A stretch of 64,000 bases of DNA from Actinomadura latina NBRC 106108 (GTDB taxonomy: Bacteria; Actinomycetota; Actinomycetes; Streptosporangiales; Streptosporangiaceae): positions 62,001-126,000 of the forward strand of contig NZ_BCQS01000027.1 of NCBI RefSeq assembly GCF_001552195.1. The letters are read 5' to 3'. Below the pieces are notes generated by a model. It was not told the origin of the DNA and did not search any database. It saw only the letters and a program-made list of their open reading frames with translations. Numbering within the stretch: the stretch's first letter is position 1; each line of letters begins with the position of its first letter. The translations under genes and the position numbers were made by a program. Shown in pieces: positions 1 to 8,978 of this stretch.

Positions 1-1211
1 AGGCCGAGGCCCGCCGCCAGTACGAGAAGCTCCGGCTGATCGCGTCCGAGAACTACGTGTCGCCCGCGGTCCTGGAGGCCACCGGGTCGGTCCTGACGAA
101 CAAGTACTCCGAGGGCTACGCCGGCAAGCGCTACTACGAGGGCCAGCAGAACGTCGACCCGATCGAGCTGCTGGCGATCCAGCGGGCGAAGGAGGTGTTC
201 GGCGCCGAGCACGCCAACGTCCAGCCGTACTCGGGGTCGCCCGCGAACCTCGCCGTCTACATGGCGTTCCTGGAGCCGGGCGACCCGGTGATGGGGCTGT
301 CGCTGCCGATGGGCGGGCACCTCACGCACGGCTGGTCGGTGTCGGCCACCGGCAAGTGGTTCCGCCCCGTCCGGTACGACGTGCGCGCCGACACCGGGCG
401 GGTCGACATGGACCAGGTGCGCGACCTGGCGCTGAAGGAGCGGCCGAAGGTGATCTGGTGCGGCGGCACCGCGATCCCGCGGACGATCGACTTCCCGGCG
501 TTCGCGGAGATCGCCCGCGAGGCCGGCGCTGTCCTCGCCGCCGACGTCGCGCACATCGCGGGGCTGATCGCGGGCGGCGCCCACCCGTCGCCGATCGGGC
601 ACGCGGACGTGGTCACCACGACCACGCACAAGACGCTGCGCGGCCCGCGCGGCGCCATGATCCTGTCGACGGCCGAGCACGCGAAGGCGATCGACAAGGC
701 GGTCTTCCCCGGGTTGCAGGGCGGCCCGCACGACCACACGACCGCCGCGATCGCCGTCGCGCTGAAGGAGGCGGCGCGGCCGGACTTCTCCCGGTACGCG
801 CGGCAGATCGTCACGAACGCGCAGGTGCTGGCCGCCGCGCTGGTCGACCGCGGCTACGACCTGATCTCCGGCGGCACCGACAACCACCTCATCCTGATCG
901 ACCTGACGAACAAGGGCGTCGCGGGCAAGCCCGCCGCGCAGGCCCTCGACCGCGCCGGGATCGAGCTGAACTACAACGCCGTCCCGTTCGACCCGCGCAA
1001 GCCGTTCGACCCGTCCGGGCTGCGGCTCGGCACCGCGGCGATCACCACCCGCGGGCTCGGGGAGGAGCACATGCCGCAGGTCGCGGAGTGGATCGACGAG
1101 GTCGTGCTGGGCACCGCCAAGCAGGACGAGGCGGTCGCCGGGCGTGTCGCCGGGAAGATCCGGGAGCTGCTCGCGTCCTACCCGATGCCGGGCTGGGCGC
1201 CGGCGCCCTAG
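1..1211 (+). CDS. glyA: Serine hydroxymethyltransferase, 5'-truncated by window edge
   Basis: A PLP enzyme that interconverts serine and glycine with tetrahydrofolate in the cytoplasm. The frame is open from base 3 (AEARRQYEKLRLIASENY), so only the extreme N terminus is missing; the GTG at 57 is an internal valine, not the start. Visible landmarks are the IASENY segment, NKYSEGYAGKRYY, the PLP-lysine motif THKTLRGPRG (Lys codon 630-632) and GLQGGPHDH. The middle reads WSVSATGKWFRPVRY and GGTAIPRTIDFPAF, where housekeeping GlyA usually has HGSPVNFSGK and a SAYSR-like segment. I infer a paralogous GlyA subgroup, so the cell may carry another glyA. The family call is secure; the exact substrate preference is not. 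Confidence 0.93.
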   Translation, partial: AEARRQYEKLRLIASENYVSPAVLEATGSVLTNKYSEGYAGKRYYEGQQNVDPIELLAIQRAKEVFGAEHANVQPYSGSPANLAVYMAFLEPGDPVMGLSLPMGGHLTHGWSVSATGKWFRPVRYDVRADTGRVDMDQVRDLALKERPKVIWCGGTAIPRTIDFPAFAEIAREAGAVLAADVAHIAGLIAGGAHPSPIGHADVVTTTTHKTLRGPRGAMILSTAEHAKAIDKAVFPGLQGGPHDHTTAAIAVALKEAARPDFSRYARQIVTNAQVLAAALVDRGYDLISGGTDNHLILIDLTNKGVAGKPAAQALDRAGIELNYNAVPFDPRKPFDPSGLRLGTAAITTRGLGEEHMPQVAEWIDEVVLGTAKQDEAVAGRVAGKIRELLASYPMPGWAPAP

Positions 1212-1218
1212 GCCGTGT

Positions 1219-2001
1219 TCAGGCGCGGCGGAGGATCGTGATCATGCGCCAGGCTTCGGGATCGGTGAGGGCCACGGTGCCCTCGCCGGTCCCGAAGTCG
1301 CCGTAGTGCGCGACCGCGGCGAGGCCGCCCGCGAGGCGGATCGCGGCGTCCAGCTCGGTGGCGGTCCAGAAGCGGTAGGGGACGACGTCGCGGACGACCC
1401 GGGTGCCCTCCGCGCCGGTGACGGTCATCGTCACGTGGTCGTCGGCGATCTGGGTGACGGGGTCGAGCCGGTCGGACGGCTCGCCCCACCGCACGCTGGC
1501 CCGGACGCCGCCGCGCTCGACCGTCCAGCCGGTGCTGACGCTCGGGTCGTCGCCCAGCCGGTCCCGTGGGTGCGACATCTCCACGATGTAGAGGCCGCCG
1601 GGGGACAGGTGCGCGGCGACGCGGTGGAGGTGCGCCACGAACGCGTCCAGGCTCATGAGGTGGGACGTGGAGTCGAGCATGGTCACGATGAGGTCGAACC
1701 GGCGGCCCAGGTCGAACCGCGTCATGTCGTCCTGGACCACCTCGATCTCGACGCCGGCGCGTCCGGCCTCGCGGGCGGCGTAGGCGCACATCTCCGGGTT
1801 GAGGTCGAGCGCCGTCGCGGTCAGGCCGCGCCGCGCGAACTCGCGGGCGTGCTCGGCCGGCCCGGCGGCCAGCTCCAGCACCGACGCCGGCTTCGCGTCC
1901 AGCGCGGCGCACCAGCCGAGGAGCGCGTCGACCTCGGCCGGCACGTCGCGGAACGAGCACGCCAGCTCGTAGGCCCAGGGGTCGTCATAGATGCCGCTCA
2001 C
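1219..2001 (-). CDS. Class I SAM-dependent methyltransferase
   Basis: A 260-aa soluble methyltransferase. SAM-binding motif I is VLELAAGPAE at residues 41-50, followed by an acidic strand-2 end (TALDLNPEM) and a motif-II-like VVQDDMTRFDL. The post-motif PGGLYIVEMSHPRD is typical of small-molecule methyltransferases of the UbiE/Methyltransf_25 type. No residue identifies the acceptor. The start overlaps the end of the upstream ACT-GNAT gene by 17 bp, so the two are probably translated together. It converges on glyA with a 7-bp gap. Confidence 0.85.
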   Translation of the reverse strand: MSGIYDDPWAYELACSFRDVPAEVDALLGWCAALDAKPASVLELAAGPAEHAREFARRGLTATALDLNPEMCAYAAREAGRAGVEIEVVQDDMTRFDLGRRFDLIVTMLDSTSHLMSLDAFVAHLHRVAAHLSPGGLYIVEMSHPRDRLGDDPSVSTGWTVERGGVRASVRWGEPSDRLDPVTQIADDHVTMTVTGAEGTRVVRDVVPYRFWTATELDAAIRLAGGLAAVAHYGDFGTGEGTVALTDPEAWRMITILRRA

Positions 2002-3049
2002 CCGGCCATCCTGCCAGCGGCTCCGGAGCGGCGGGACGGCCGCCGGGCCGCAGCCTGATCTCCACGATCGCGGTGTCCTCGGTGCGCCGCGTCCGGCCGC
2101 CGAACGACGCGAGCAGCCGCCGCATCCGCGCGTTCTCGCTGAGCACCGTCGCGCGCAGCTCCACCAGCCCGCGGTCGCGCGCCAGCAGCAGGAGCAGGTC
2201 GGCGAGCCCGCGGCCCAGCCCGCGGCCCTGCCAGGCGTCCTCCACCAGGAACGCCACCTCGGCGACGCCCGGATCGAGGACGTGGATGAGGTGCGCCAGC
2301 GCGAGCAGCGACCCGTCCGCGCCCTCGGCGACGAGCGTCAGGCCGCGCGCCGGGTCGCAGAACCGCTCGATCGCCCGCCGCGGCGGGAACGGCTTCGGGC
2401 TGAAGTACCGCATCCTGCGGCTGTCCGGCGAGCAGCGCCCGTGCAGGGCCCGGACGGCGTCCGCGTCGCGCGGTTCGATCGGGCGCACGACCACTTGCGT
2501 GCCGTCGCGGAGCGTGATCCGGCGGCGGACGGGGCGGCGGGGCGCGGCGGGCAGCGCGGCCCGCACCAGCGCGTCCGCCCGCGCCGCCTCCGTCGCGGTG
2601 AACGGGAGGCCGTACCTGCGCAGCCGCACATGGCGGCCGCGGGCGGGGACGGTGAGGACGCACTCGTCCGGTGCGTCTTCGCCCGGTGCGGCCCAGCCCG
2701 CCTCGTCCGCGCGGAGCAGGTCGGCCAGGACCTCGGGCATGGCGTCCGGCTCGGCGCGCAGCCGGGACGCGAGGACGAGGGCGCGGGTCGGCTCGTCCAC
2801 GAGTTCGTGCGGGCGGGCGGGCAGGACGGCGGTGCGGGTCCCGCCCGCCGCGCCCAGCGTCTCGGCGAGCTCCCGCGCGCCGGCGCCGCCGTGCGGGACG
2901 TCGACGATGAACTCGTCCACCACCCCCTCGGCGTCCATCAGGACCGACAGGCCGAGGATGTTGGCGCCGCGCCGGCCCAGCGCGGCGGTGAGCAGGGCCA
3001 GGCGTCCGGGCCTGTCCTCGATCTCGGTGCGGATGCGGAACAGCGGCAT
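1985..3049 (-). CDS. ACT-domain GNAT acetyltransferase (amino-acid-sensing type)
   Basis: A 354-aa fusion. Residues 1-75 form an ACT domain (LFRIRTEIEDRPGRLALL then NILGLSVLMD), which in other proteins binds amino acids. Residues 178-335 form a GNAT domain beginning ITLRDGTQVVVRPI, with the acetyl-CoA loop QGRGLG at 274-279. Actinobacterial proteins of this architecture are protein lysine acetyltransferases whose activity on targets such as acetyl-CoA synthetase is tuned by amino acids; that role is inferred here. The ATG has an upstream GGAGG about 10 nt away, with a 12-bp palindrome between them. The downstream methyltransferase overlaps it. Confidence 0.88.
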   Translation of the reverse strand: MPLFRIRTEIEDRPGRLALLTAALGRRGANILGLSVLMDAEGVVDEFIVDVPHGGAGARELAETLGAAGGTRTAVLPARPHELVDEPTRALVLASRLRAEPDAMPEVLADLLRADEAGWAAPGEDAPDECVLTVPARGRHVRLRRYGLPFTATEAARADALVRAALPAAPRRPVRRRITLRDGTQVVVRPIEPRDADAVRALHGRCSPDSRRMRYFSPKPFPPRRAIERFCDPARGLTLVAEGADGSLLALAHLIHVLDPGVAEVAFLVEDAWQGRGLGRGLADLLLLLARDRGLVELRATVLSENARMRRLLASFGGRTRRTEDTAIVEIRLRPGGRPAAPEPLAGWPGERHL

Positions 3050-3061
3050 GGGAACGTTCCC
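3050..3061. promoter_or_regulatory. 12-bp palindrome GGGAACGTTCCC next to a start codon
   Basis: A perfect inverted repeat directly abuts the ACT-GNAT ATG (minus strand), between its Shine-Dalgarno and start codon. It could be an operator or a small RNA hairpin limiting initiation. Its core is GGAA-N2-TTCC, the same pattern as the sites near 11.85 and 12.0 kb, but a short GC-rich palindrome can arise by chance. Confidence 0.35.
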
Positions 3062-3214
3062 TCCAGGGGGCCGGGCGCCCGTTTCGTGCCCGGTGCGGTC
3101 GACGGTCAGGCTCGCCCACGCGTGTTACGCCGCCGCTACGTCACCGTGTGCCCGGGGTTTCACATTCCGGACCGGGGGTTGAGCCGCCCGCGCCGACCGC
3201 CTAGCGTGCGGTAA

Positions 3215-3901
3215 GTGATCGACCCCGTGAGCGGTGAGCACGTCAACGACCGACCGCGGCGCGGCCCGTCCCCGGCCCGGCTGCCGCTGCTGCTTCCCGG
3301 TTCCCTCAGTGACGAGCAGCGCACCGTGTACGAGGCGGTGACGGGCGGTCCCCGCGCCGCCGACCGGCCGCCCCCCTTCGGCCTCGCCGACGACATCGGC
3401 CGGCTGCAGGGCCCCTTCAACGCCATGCTCTACAGCCCGTCCGTGGGGCTGCCGCTGCAGGACCTCGGGGCGGCGCTGCGCTTCCGGACGGCGTTCACCA
3501 AGCGCGAGCGGGAGATCGCCACGCTGGTCGTCGCCGCGCACGTCCGGTCCGACTACGAGTGGTACGCGCACGAGCGGATCGGCCGCCGGCAGGGCCTCAC
3601 CGACGCGGAGATGGACGCGCTGCGGGCGGGCCGCGCGCCCATGCTCGGGGACGTCCGCGAACGCGTCGTGTACGAGGCGACCCGGCAGCTCGCCGCCGAG
3701 GACGACCTCGCCGACGCCGTGTTCACCGAGGCGGTCGCGACGCTGGGCCGCGCCGCCGTCGTCGAGCTCGTCACGCTCGTCGGCTACTACAAGGCGCTCG
3801 CGCTGCAGCTCCGCGTGTTCCGGGTCGGTGTGCCGGACGGCGAGGACGCGCCCGAGTGGCCCGCCGGCGACCCGGCCCGGCCGGGGGCCGGGGATGAGTG
3901 A
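3215..3901 (+). CDS. Carboxymuconolactone decarboxylase (CMD/AhpD-like) family protein
   Basis: A 228-aa protein with an all-helical CMD fold. The signature YEWYAHERIG at residues 114-120 and the preceding KREREIATLVVAAH helix match CMD proteins that carry a histidine instead of the AhpD CxxC pair, so I do not expect alkylhydroperoxidase activity. The GTG start at 3215 is the first good one after the divergent intergenic region (3062-3214). A second in-frame GTG lies 12 nt on. It overlaps the following GNAT gene by 8 bp (ATGAGTGA), indicating one transcript. Substrate unknown. Confidence 0.8.
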   Translation: MIDPVSGEHVNDRPRRGPSPARLPLLLPGSLSDEQRTVYEAVTGGPRAADRPPPFGLADDIGRLQGPFNAMLYSPSVGLPLQDLGAALRFRTAFTKREREIATLVVAAHVRSDYEWYAHERIGRRQGLTDAEMDALRAGRAPMLGDVRERVVYEATRQLAAEDDLADAVFTEAVATLGRAAVVELVTLVGYYKALALQLRVFRVGVPDGEDAPEWPAGDPARPGAGDE

Positions 3902-4487
3902 GGTGCTGCGCACGGTGCGGCTCGCGCTGCACCCGGTGTCGATGCGCGACCACCGCGCGCTGCTGACGCACTGGACGGGGCCGCTCGTCCGGCGCCACCT
4001 CTTCGACGACCGGATGGTCCACCCCGTCCAGGTCAGCGAGATCATCGAGGCGAGCGAGCGGGACTTCGCGACGGAGGGCTACGGGCTGTGGGCGCTGCGC
4101 CCCGCGCGGTGGTCGGCCGGGATCGACGCGGTGGGCGCCGCGTCGGGCGACCCCCTCATCGGCGTCGCGGGGCTCAGCCACCACGAAGGGCCGCTCGGGC
4201 ACGGCGTGGACGTCGAGATCCTCTACAGCCTGGAGCCCGACCACTGGGGGCAGGGCCTCGCCGCCGAGGCGTCCCGCGCGGTGCTCGACTACGCGTTCGG
4301 GGTGGTCGGGGTGCACCGCGTCACCGCCGAGATCGACATGGCCAACACGGCGTCGGCGGAGATCGCGCTGCAGCTCGGGATGCGCCGGTGGCGGGACGGG
4401 CCGTCCGGCCCCGACGGCGCCGCCTACTATGCCGCGGACCGCTCCCGCTGGATCGGATCCCGTCGAATTGTGGACGCCGTCCCATAG
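3894..4487 (+). CDS. GNAT acetyltransferase, RimJ/RimL type
   Basis: A 197-aa protein with the RimJ/L layout: LRTVRLALHPVSMRDHRALL at the N terminus, DVEILYSLEPDHWGQGLAAEA as the acetyl-CoA-binding strand-loop, and a C-terminal ASAEIALQLGMRRW. This family acetylates N-terminal amines of proteins or small molecules. The open frame runs upstream to 3828, but the ATG at 3894 overlapping the previous stop is the natural start. Target unknown. Confidence 0.8.
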   Translation: MSEVLRTVRLALHPVSMRDHRALLTHWTGPLVRRHLFDDRMVHPVQVSEIIEASERDFATEGYGLWALRPARWSAGIDAVGAASGDPLIGVAGLSHHEGPLGHGVDVEILYSLEPDHWGQGLAAEASRAVLDYAFGVVGVHRVTAEIDMANTASAEIALQLGMRRWRDGPSGPDGAAYYAADRSRWIGSRRIVDAVP

Positions 4488-4537
4488 AATCCGTTGCCAC
4501 CTGTTGATTTCGGTGCCGGATACAGCAGGATGTGCGC

Positions 4538-5971
4538 ATGAGCTCCTCCACTGGCCGGGCGCCGCTCGCGGCCGGTTTCGCCAACGGCGGCGTCTCCTTC
4601 TGGTACCGGGCGGCCGGACTGCCCGCGCCCGGCCCGCGCCTCCCCGGGCCGCGCACCGCGGACGTCTGCGTCGTCGGCGCCGGATACACCGGCCTCTGGA
4701 CCGCCTACTACCTCAAGCGCGCCCGCCCCGACCTGCGGATCGTCGTGCTGGAACGCGAGTTCGCCGGGTTCGGCGCGTCGGGCCGCAACGGCGGCTGGGT
4801 GCTGGGGGAGATCGCCGGTTCCCGGGAGCGCTATGCCGCCCGGCACGGCCGTCCCGCCGCGATCGCGCTGCAGCGCGCCATGTTCGGCGCGGTGGACGAG
4901 GTCGTCCGGGTCGCCGCCGAGGAGGGCATCGGCGCCGACCTGGTGAAGGGCGGCGTGCTGCACGTCGCCCGCGGCGCCGCGCAGCGCGCCCGGCTCGCCG
5001 CCATGGTCGACGAGGCCCGCGAGTGGGGCTGGACGGACGACGACCTCGTCCCGCTGCCCGCCACCGAACGGGACGACCGGCTCCGCGTCGAGGGCGCGAC
5101 CGGCGCGGCGTGGAGCCCGCACTGCGCCCGCGTCCAGCCCGCCGCCCTCGCGCGCGGCCTCGCGTCGGCGGTGCGCAGCCTCGGCGTGGAGATCTACGAG
5201 GGGACGCCGGTCGTCCGGATCAACCCGCGGCGGGGCGGCGCGGCCTCCGCCGTCACCCCGTACGGCACCGTCACCGCCGACTACGTCCTGCGCGCCACCG
5301 AGGGCTTCACCGCCGGGATGCCCGGCCACCGCCGCGACTGGCTCCCGATGAACAGCTCGATGATCGTCACGACGCCGCTGCCCGCCGTGACCTGGAAGGC
5401 GATCGGCTGGGAGCGCCGCGAGCTGCTCGGCGACATGGCGCACTACTACATGTACGCGCAGCGCACCGCCGACGACCGGATCGCGTTCGGCGGCCGGGGC
5501 CGCCCCTACCGGTACGGCTCCCGCATCGACGACGGCGGCCGCACCGACCCCGGGACGATCGACGCCCTCTGGACGATGCTGACCACGATGTTCCCCGCCG
5601 TCGCCGACGAGGGACGGGTCGATCACACCTGGTCGGGAGTCCTCGGGGTGCCCCGCGACTGGTGCTCGACCGTCGTCCTCGACCAGGAGACCGGGCTCGG
5701 CCACGCGGGCGGCTACACCGGGCACGGCGTCGCGACCGCCAACCTCGCCGGCCGCACGCTCCGCGATCTCGTCCTGCGCGAGGACACGCCGCTGACCGCG
5801 CTGCCGTGGGTGGACCGCCGCGTCCGCCGGTGGGAGCCGGAGCCGCTGCGCTGGCTCGGCGTCCACGCGATGTACGCGCTCTACCGGGCCGCCGACGCCC
5901 GTGAGTCCGCTTCGGCGTCGGCGGACACGTCCGCCCTGGCCCGGTTCGCCGACCGGATCACCGGTCACTGA
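4538..5971 (+). CDS. FAD-dependent amine/amino-acid oxidoreductase (DAO family)
   Basis: A 477-aa flavoprotein of the DadA/PuuB-like DAO group, which oxidises amines or D-/N-methyl amino acids. The FAD motif is VVGAGYTGLWTAYYL near residue 44, followed by the ribose-binding VVLERE and GRNGGWVLGE typical of gamma-glutamylputrescine-oxidase-like members. The C-terminal flavin loop HAGGYTGHGVATANLAGR is present. ATG 4538 is preferred over GTG 4532 because the AGGA at 4527-4530 sits 7 nt from it. It ends overlapping the convergent ICL/PEPM gene by 14 bp. Substrate not determined. Confidence 0.85.
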   Translation: MSSSTGRAPLAAGFANGGVSFWYRAAGLPAPGPRLPGPRTADVCVVGAGYTGLWTAYYLKRARPDLRIVVLEREFAGFGASGRNGGWVLGEIAGSRERYAARHGRPAAIALQRAMFGAVDEVVRVAAEEGIGADLVKGGVLHVARGAAQRARLAAMVDEAREWGWTDDDLVPLPATERDDRLRVEGATGAAWSPHCARVQPAALARGLASAVRSLGVEIYEGTPVVRINPRRGGAASAVTPYGTVTADYVLRATEGFTAGMPGHRRDWLPMNSSMIVTTPLPAVTWKAIGWERRELLGDMAHYYMYAQRTADDRIAFGGRGRPYRYGSRIDDGGRTDPGTIDALWTMLTTMFPAVADEGRVDHTWSGVLGVPRDWCSTVVLDQETGLGHAGGYTGHGVATANLAGRTLRDLVLREDTPLTALPWVDRRVRRWEPEPLRWLGVHAMYALYRAADARESASASADTSALARFADRITGH

Positions 5972-6725
5972 CCAGCCGCTGGACGTCCCCGTAGGAGAGT
6001 GCCCGACGGTCGCCGTCCTCGCCGGTGACGCCGAGGGCGGTCGCGACGGCGGCCTGCAGCGCCTCGCGGAACAGCAGCGATCCGGTGCTGACCCGGTGCA
6101 CCCCCAGCCGCTCCAGCCGCGCGTACTCGGTCTTGCCCGGCATGTACAGGACGTTCAGCGGCAGGTCCGCCGCCCCCAGCACGGCCCGGATGTCGGCGTC
6201 GTCCACGATGCCCGGGACGAAGATCCCGTCCGCGCCCGCCTCCGCGAAGGCGCGCGCCCGCCGCAGCGTCTCGTCCCGGTCGGGGTCGCCGAGCCAGAAC
6301 GTGTCGGTGCGCGCGTTGAGGAACACCTGCGGCGCGGCCCGCTTCACGGCGCTGATCACGGCGACCTGGTGGTCGAGGGGCGCGAGCGTCCCGTCGGAGC
6401 GGCCGTCCTCCAGGTTGATCCCGGCGATCCCGAACGAGGCCAGTTCGGTGACCAATCCGGCGATGTCTCCGACCCGGTCGGAGAAGCCGCCCTCGATGTC
6501 GACGGTGACCGGCACCGGCAGCCGCGACAGTGCGCGCGCCAGGCCGAGGGTCTCCTCGCGCGTGTCCCCGGTGGCGTCGGTCTTCCCGGCCGCCGCCGCG
6601 ACGCCGAGGCTCGTCGTCCCGACCGCGGGGAACCCCGCCTGGACCAGCGCCGCACCGCTCGCGAAGTCCCACGCGTTCGGCAGCACCAGCGGACGATCAC
6701 CGTGGTGCAGGTCCGTGAAGCTCAC
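5958..6725 (-). CDS. Isocitrate lyase/PEP mutase (ICL/PEPM) superfamily protein
   Basis: A 255-aa TIM-barrel protein. LPNAWDFASGAALVQAGF at the N terminus, the metal-loop DIEGGF, GINLEDG and FLNARTDTF match the PEPM/2-methylisocitrate-lyase-like superfamily. I do not see the KKCGH catalytic-cysteine loop of isocitrate and methylisocitrate lyases, so an oxaloacetate-decarboxylase, oxalomalate-lyase or similar C-C lyase role is more likely. It is the last gene of the minus-strand catabolic run (73-bp gap from the racemase), so I infer it acts on a 2-oxo- or hydroxy-dicarboxylate made by that pathway. Confidence 0.82.
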   Translation of the reverse strand: MSFTDLHHGDRPLVLPNAWDFASGAALVQAGFPAVGTTSLGVAAAAGKTDATGDTREETLGLARALSRLPVPVTVDIEGGFSDRVGDIAGLVTELASFGIAGINLEDGRSDGTLAPLDHQVAVISAVKRAAPQVFLNARTDTFWLGDPDRDETLRRARAFAEAGADGIFVPGIVDDADIRAVLGAADLPLNVLYMPGKTEYARLERLGVHRVSTGSLLFREALQAAVATALGVTGEDGDRRALSYGDVQRLVSDR

Positions 6726-6798
6726 CGGCCGGCCTCCGTTCCGTTCGTGATGACCAGTTCCGTGTTCTGCACGCCCCCGACCCTAGGGACGGATCGTT

Positions 6799-7542
6799 TC
6801 AGCGCCGGTCGAAGTGTCCGCCGCGCCAGGTGGGGAGGGGGCGGCGGCCCACGGCCACCTCGAAGGCGGCGCGGGCGAGGAGGCGCGTGGAGTCGAGCGT
6901 GGGCAGCGGCGACACGTCCGGCGTGACCAGGAGCGGGATCTCGGTGCACACCAGCGCGACGGCGTCGCAGCCGCGCTCGGCGAGCCCCTCGATGATCCGG
7001 ACGTACGCCCGGCGTGACTCCTCGGTGAAGACGCCGTTGACCAGCTCGTCGAAGATGATCCGGTTGACCGTCTCCCGGTCGGCGGCGTCCGGGACCTCGG
7101 CGGCGATGCCGCGCGCGGCCAGTTCGCGGGGGTAGACGGGGCCGTCCATCGTGTAGCGGGTGCCGAGGATGCCGACGCGTGTGCGGCCGTCGCGGGCGGC
7201 CCGGCCGGCGACGACGTCCGCGATGTGCAGCCCGGGCAGCGGCAGGTCGTCGCCGGGGCGTTCGAGCGCCAGGTGCGCGGTGTTGTCCGGACAGGCGAAG
7301 AAGCCGGCCCCGGCCGCCGCGAGCCGCCGGACGCTCTCGGCCAGCGTCGTCCTGATCGAGTCGTGGTCCCCGGCGTCCCAGGCGGGCATGCTGCGCGCCA
7401 GCGCGATGAGGTCGAGCGTCACGTCCGGGTGGTCGTCCGGCCCGAGCTCGCGGAAGCCCTCCTGGCAGAAGGTCCGGAAGCACAGTGCGGCGCCTTCGGC
7501 GCTGTGGGCGAGGATGCCGAGATGCCTCATGGCACCCGACAC
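6799..7542 (-). CDS. Aspartate/glutamate/hydantoin racemase family protein
   Basis: A 247-aa cofactor-independent racemase-fold protein with both catalytic cysteines: Cys84 in FFACPDNTAH and Cys199 in ALVCTEIPLL. The family includes aspartate racemase, hydantoin racemase, arylmalonate decarboxylase and maleate isomerase. A hydantoinase lies across the divergent promoter at 12.1 kb, so hydantoin or amino-acid racemisation is plausible but not shown. The start is GTG 7542; ATG 7530 is possible. It follows the MmgE/PrpD gene after 23 bp and is probably in the same operon. Confidence 0.85.
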   Translation of the reverse strand: MSGAMRHLGILAHSAEGAALCFRTFCQEGFRELGPDDHPDVTLDLIALARSMPAWDAGDHDSIRTTLAESVRRLAAAGAGFFACPDNTAHLALERPGDDLPLPGLHIADVVAGRAARDGRTRVGILGTRYTMDGPVYPRELAARGIAAEVPDAADRETVNRIIFDELVNGVFTEESRRAYVRIIEGLAERGCDAVALVCTEIPLLVTPDVSPLPTLDSTRLLARAAFEVAVGRRPLPTWRGGHFDRR

Positions 7543-7565
7543 TACTGCGATCTTCCGGACGCCCT

Positions 7566-8978
7566 TTAGGCCAGCAGGGAGGTCAGGCGGCTCAGGTCCG
7601 CCAGGCCGGTGAGGCCGTAGGTCAGGGCGGTGATCTGCTCGGCCCGCGGCTCCGGGACGCGGCGGGTCGCGTTCAGGCGGAACTTCGTCGCCAGCTCCTC
7701 GGCCGAGAGCGGGTTACCGGGGCCGCCGCGGTTGGCGTCCACGCGTTCCTCCAGCAGCGCGCCGCCGCGGGTACGGACGCGCAGGACGGCCGGGAACTGG
7801 TGCGGGAAGATCTCGTCGCAGCGGGCGTCGGGGACGCAGCGGACCTTGGCCGCCAGCGCCAGCCGGCCGGGGTGTGCGGCGGCCTGGTCGGTGAAGTCCT
7901 CGTGGAAGACGCCGAGGCCGCCGCCGCCGAGCAGGGCCGCCGCGACGGTGTAGGGGCCGGAGAACGCGGCGTGGTACCCGGACTCCGGGCGGATCTTGTC
8001 CTCGTGCGGCTCGCCGATGGTCCGCAGGACGGGAGACGGAGCGCCCAGTTCGGCCGACTCGATGTCCGCGGGGTCCAGGCCGCGGGCGAGCAGGCGCAGC
8101 GCGGCGTCGATCCCGGCATGCGTGAAGTGGTTGCACGGGTACGGCTTGAAGAAGATGCCGGGGAGTTCCCAGTGCTCGCCCAGGCCGGCGGTGAGGGCGT
8201 CCAGGTCGACCTGGTCGCCGCAGAACGCCTGGAGGAACCCGAAGCGTCCTTCGAGGACGGTCGGCGGGCCGGTGATCCCGGTGCGGGCGAGCCCGGCGGC
8301 GGTGACGGCGGCGTGCGCCGCCCAGCCGCAGTGGATCCGCTTGACCGTGCCGCCCGTGCGGTTGGCCTCCAGGATCCCCGAGCCCATGCTGGCGGCGATG
8401 CCCATGGCGTCCGCGATGCCGGCGGCGTCCAGGCCGGAGAGCATCGCGGCGGACGCGGCGGCGCCGACCGTCCCGCAGATCGCGGTGGCGTGCTGCCCGC
8501 GCTCGAAGAACACCGAGTTCCCGAGGTCGCGGTCGTATCCGGCCATGCCGAGCCGCACGGTGATCTCGATCCCGACGCCCACCGCGTCCAGGAGCCGGGC
8601 CCCGGTCGCGCCCCGGGCCTCGGCCACGGCCAGCGCGGCGGGCACCACCGACGCCGACGGGTGCAGGACGGACGGCAGGTGCGTGTCGTCGAAGTCGAGC
8701 GAGTGGGCGAGCGTCCCGTTCAGCAGGGCGGCGCTCGGCTCGGGCAGGCGCGCCGCGGCGCCGATCGCGGTGGCGCGGCCCTCACCGCCCCATTCGGAGA
8801 CGAGCGCGCCGACGGCGCGGGCGGGAGGTTCTCCGGCCGCGGCCAGGCTGTTGCCCAGGACGTCCAGGACGCGGCGGGCGGCGTCGTCGCGCAAGTCCGG
8901 CGGCAGCCCGTGCGAGGCGGCGGAGGCGGCCAGGGCGGCGAGCCGCTGGACGGGCGTCATGCCGTCACCGCCGGTCAT
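7566..8978 (-). CDS. MmgE/PrpD family protein (2-methylcitrate dehydratase-like)
   Basis: A 470-aa protein with the all-alpha MmgE/PrpD N-terminal domain (NGTLAHSLDFDDTH, HPSASVVPAALAVAE) and the C-terminal lid domain. The family contains 2-methylcitrate dehydratase, cis-aconitate decarboxylase and iminodisuccinate epimerase, all acting on di- or tricarboxylic acids. The start overlaps the cyclase stop by 4 bp. There is no methylcitrate synthase or PrpB next to it, so methylcitrate cycling is unlikely; a dehydratase, epimerase or decarboxylase step in a dedicated pathway is inferred. Confidence 0.88.
   Translation of the reverse strand: MTGGDGMTPVQRLAALAASAASHGLPPDLRDDAARRVLDVLGNSLAAAGEPPARAVGALVSEWGGEGRATAIGAAARLPEPSAALLNGTLAHSLDFDDTHLPSVLHPSASVVPAALAVAEARGATGARLLDAVGVGIEITVRLGMAGYDRDLGNSVFFERGQHATAICGTVGAAASAAMLSGLDAAGIADAMGIAASMGSGILEANRTGGTVKRIHCGWAAHAAVTAAGLARTGITGPPTVLEGRFGFLQAFCGDQVDLDALTAGLGEHWELPGIFFKPYPCNHFTHAGIDAALRLLARGLDPADIESAELGAPSPVLRTIGEPHEDKIRPESGYHAAFSGPYTVAAALLGGGGLGVFHEDFTDQAAAHPGRLALAAKVRCVPDARCDEIFPHQFPAVLRVRTRGGALLEERVDANRGGPGNPLSAEELATKFRLNATRRVPEPRAEQITALTYGLTGLADLSRLTSLLA

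Noticed and set aside
7566-8978. Reading the MmgE/PrpD gene as prpD of a methylcitrate cycle
   Set aside because: No PrpC is present and the ICL/PEPM neighbour lacks the KKCGH lyase loop, so propionate metabolism is not supported.
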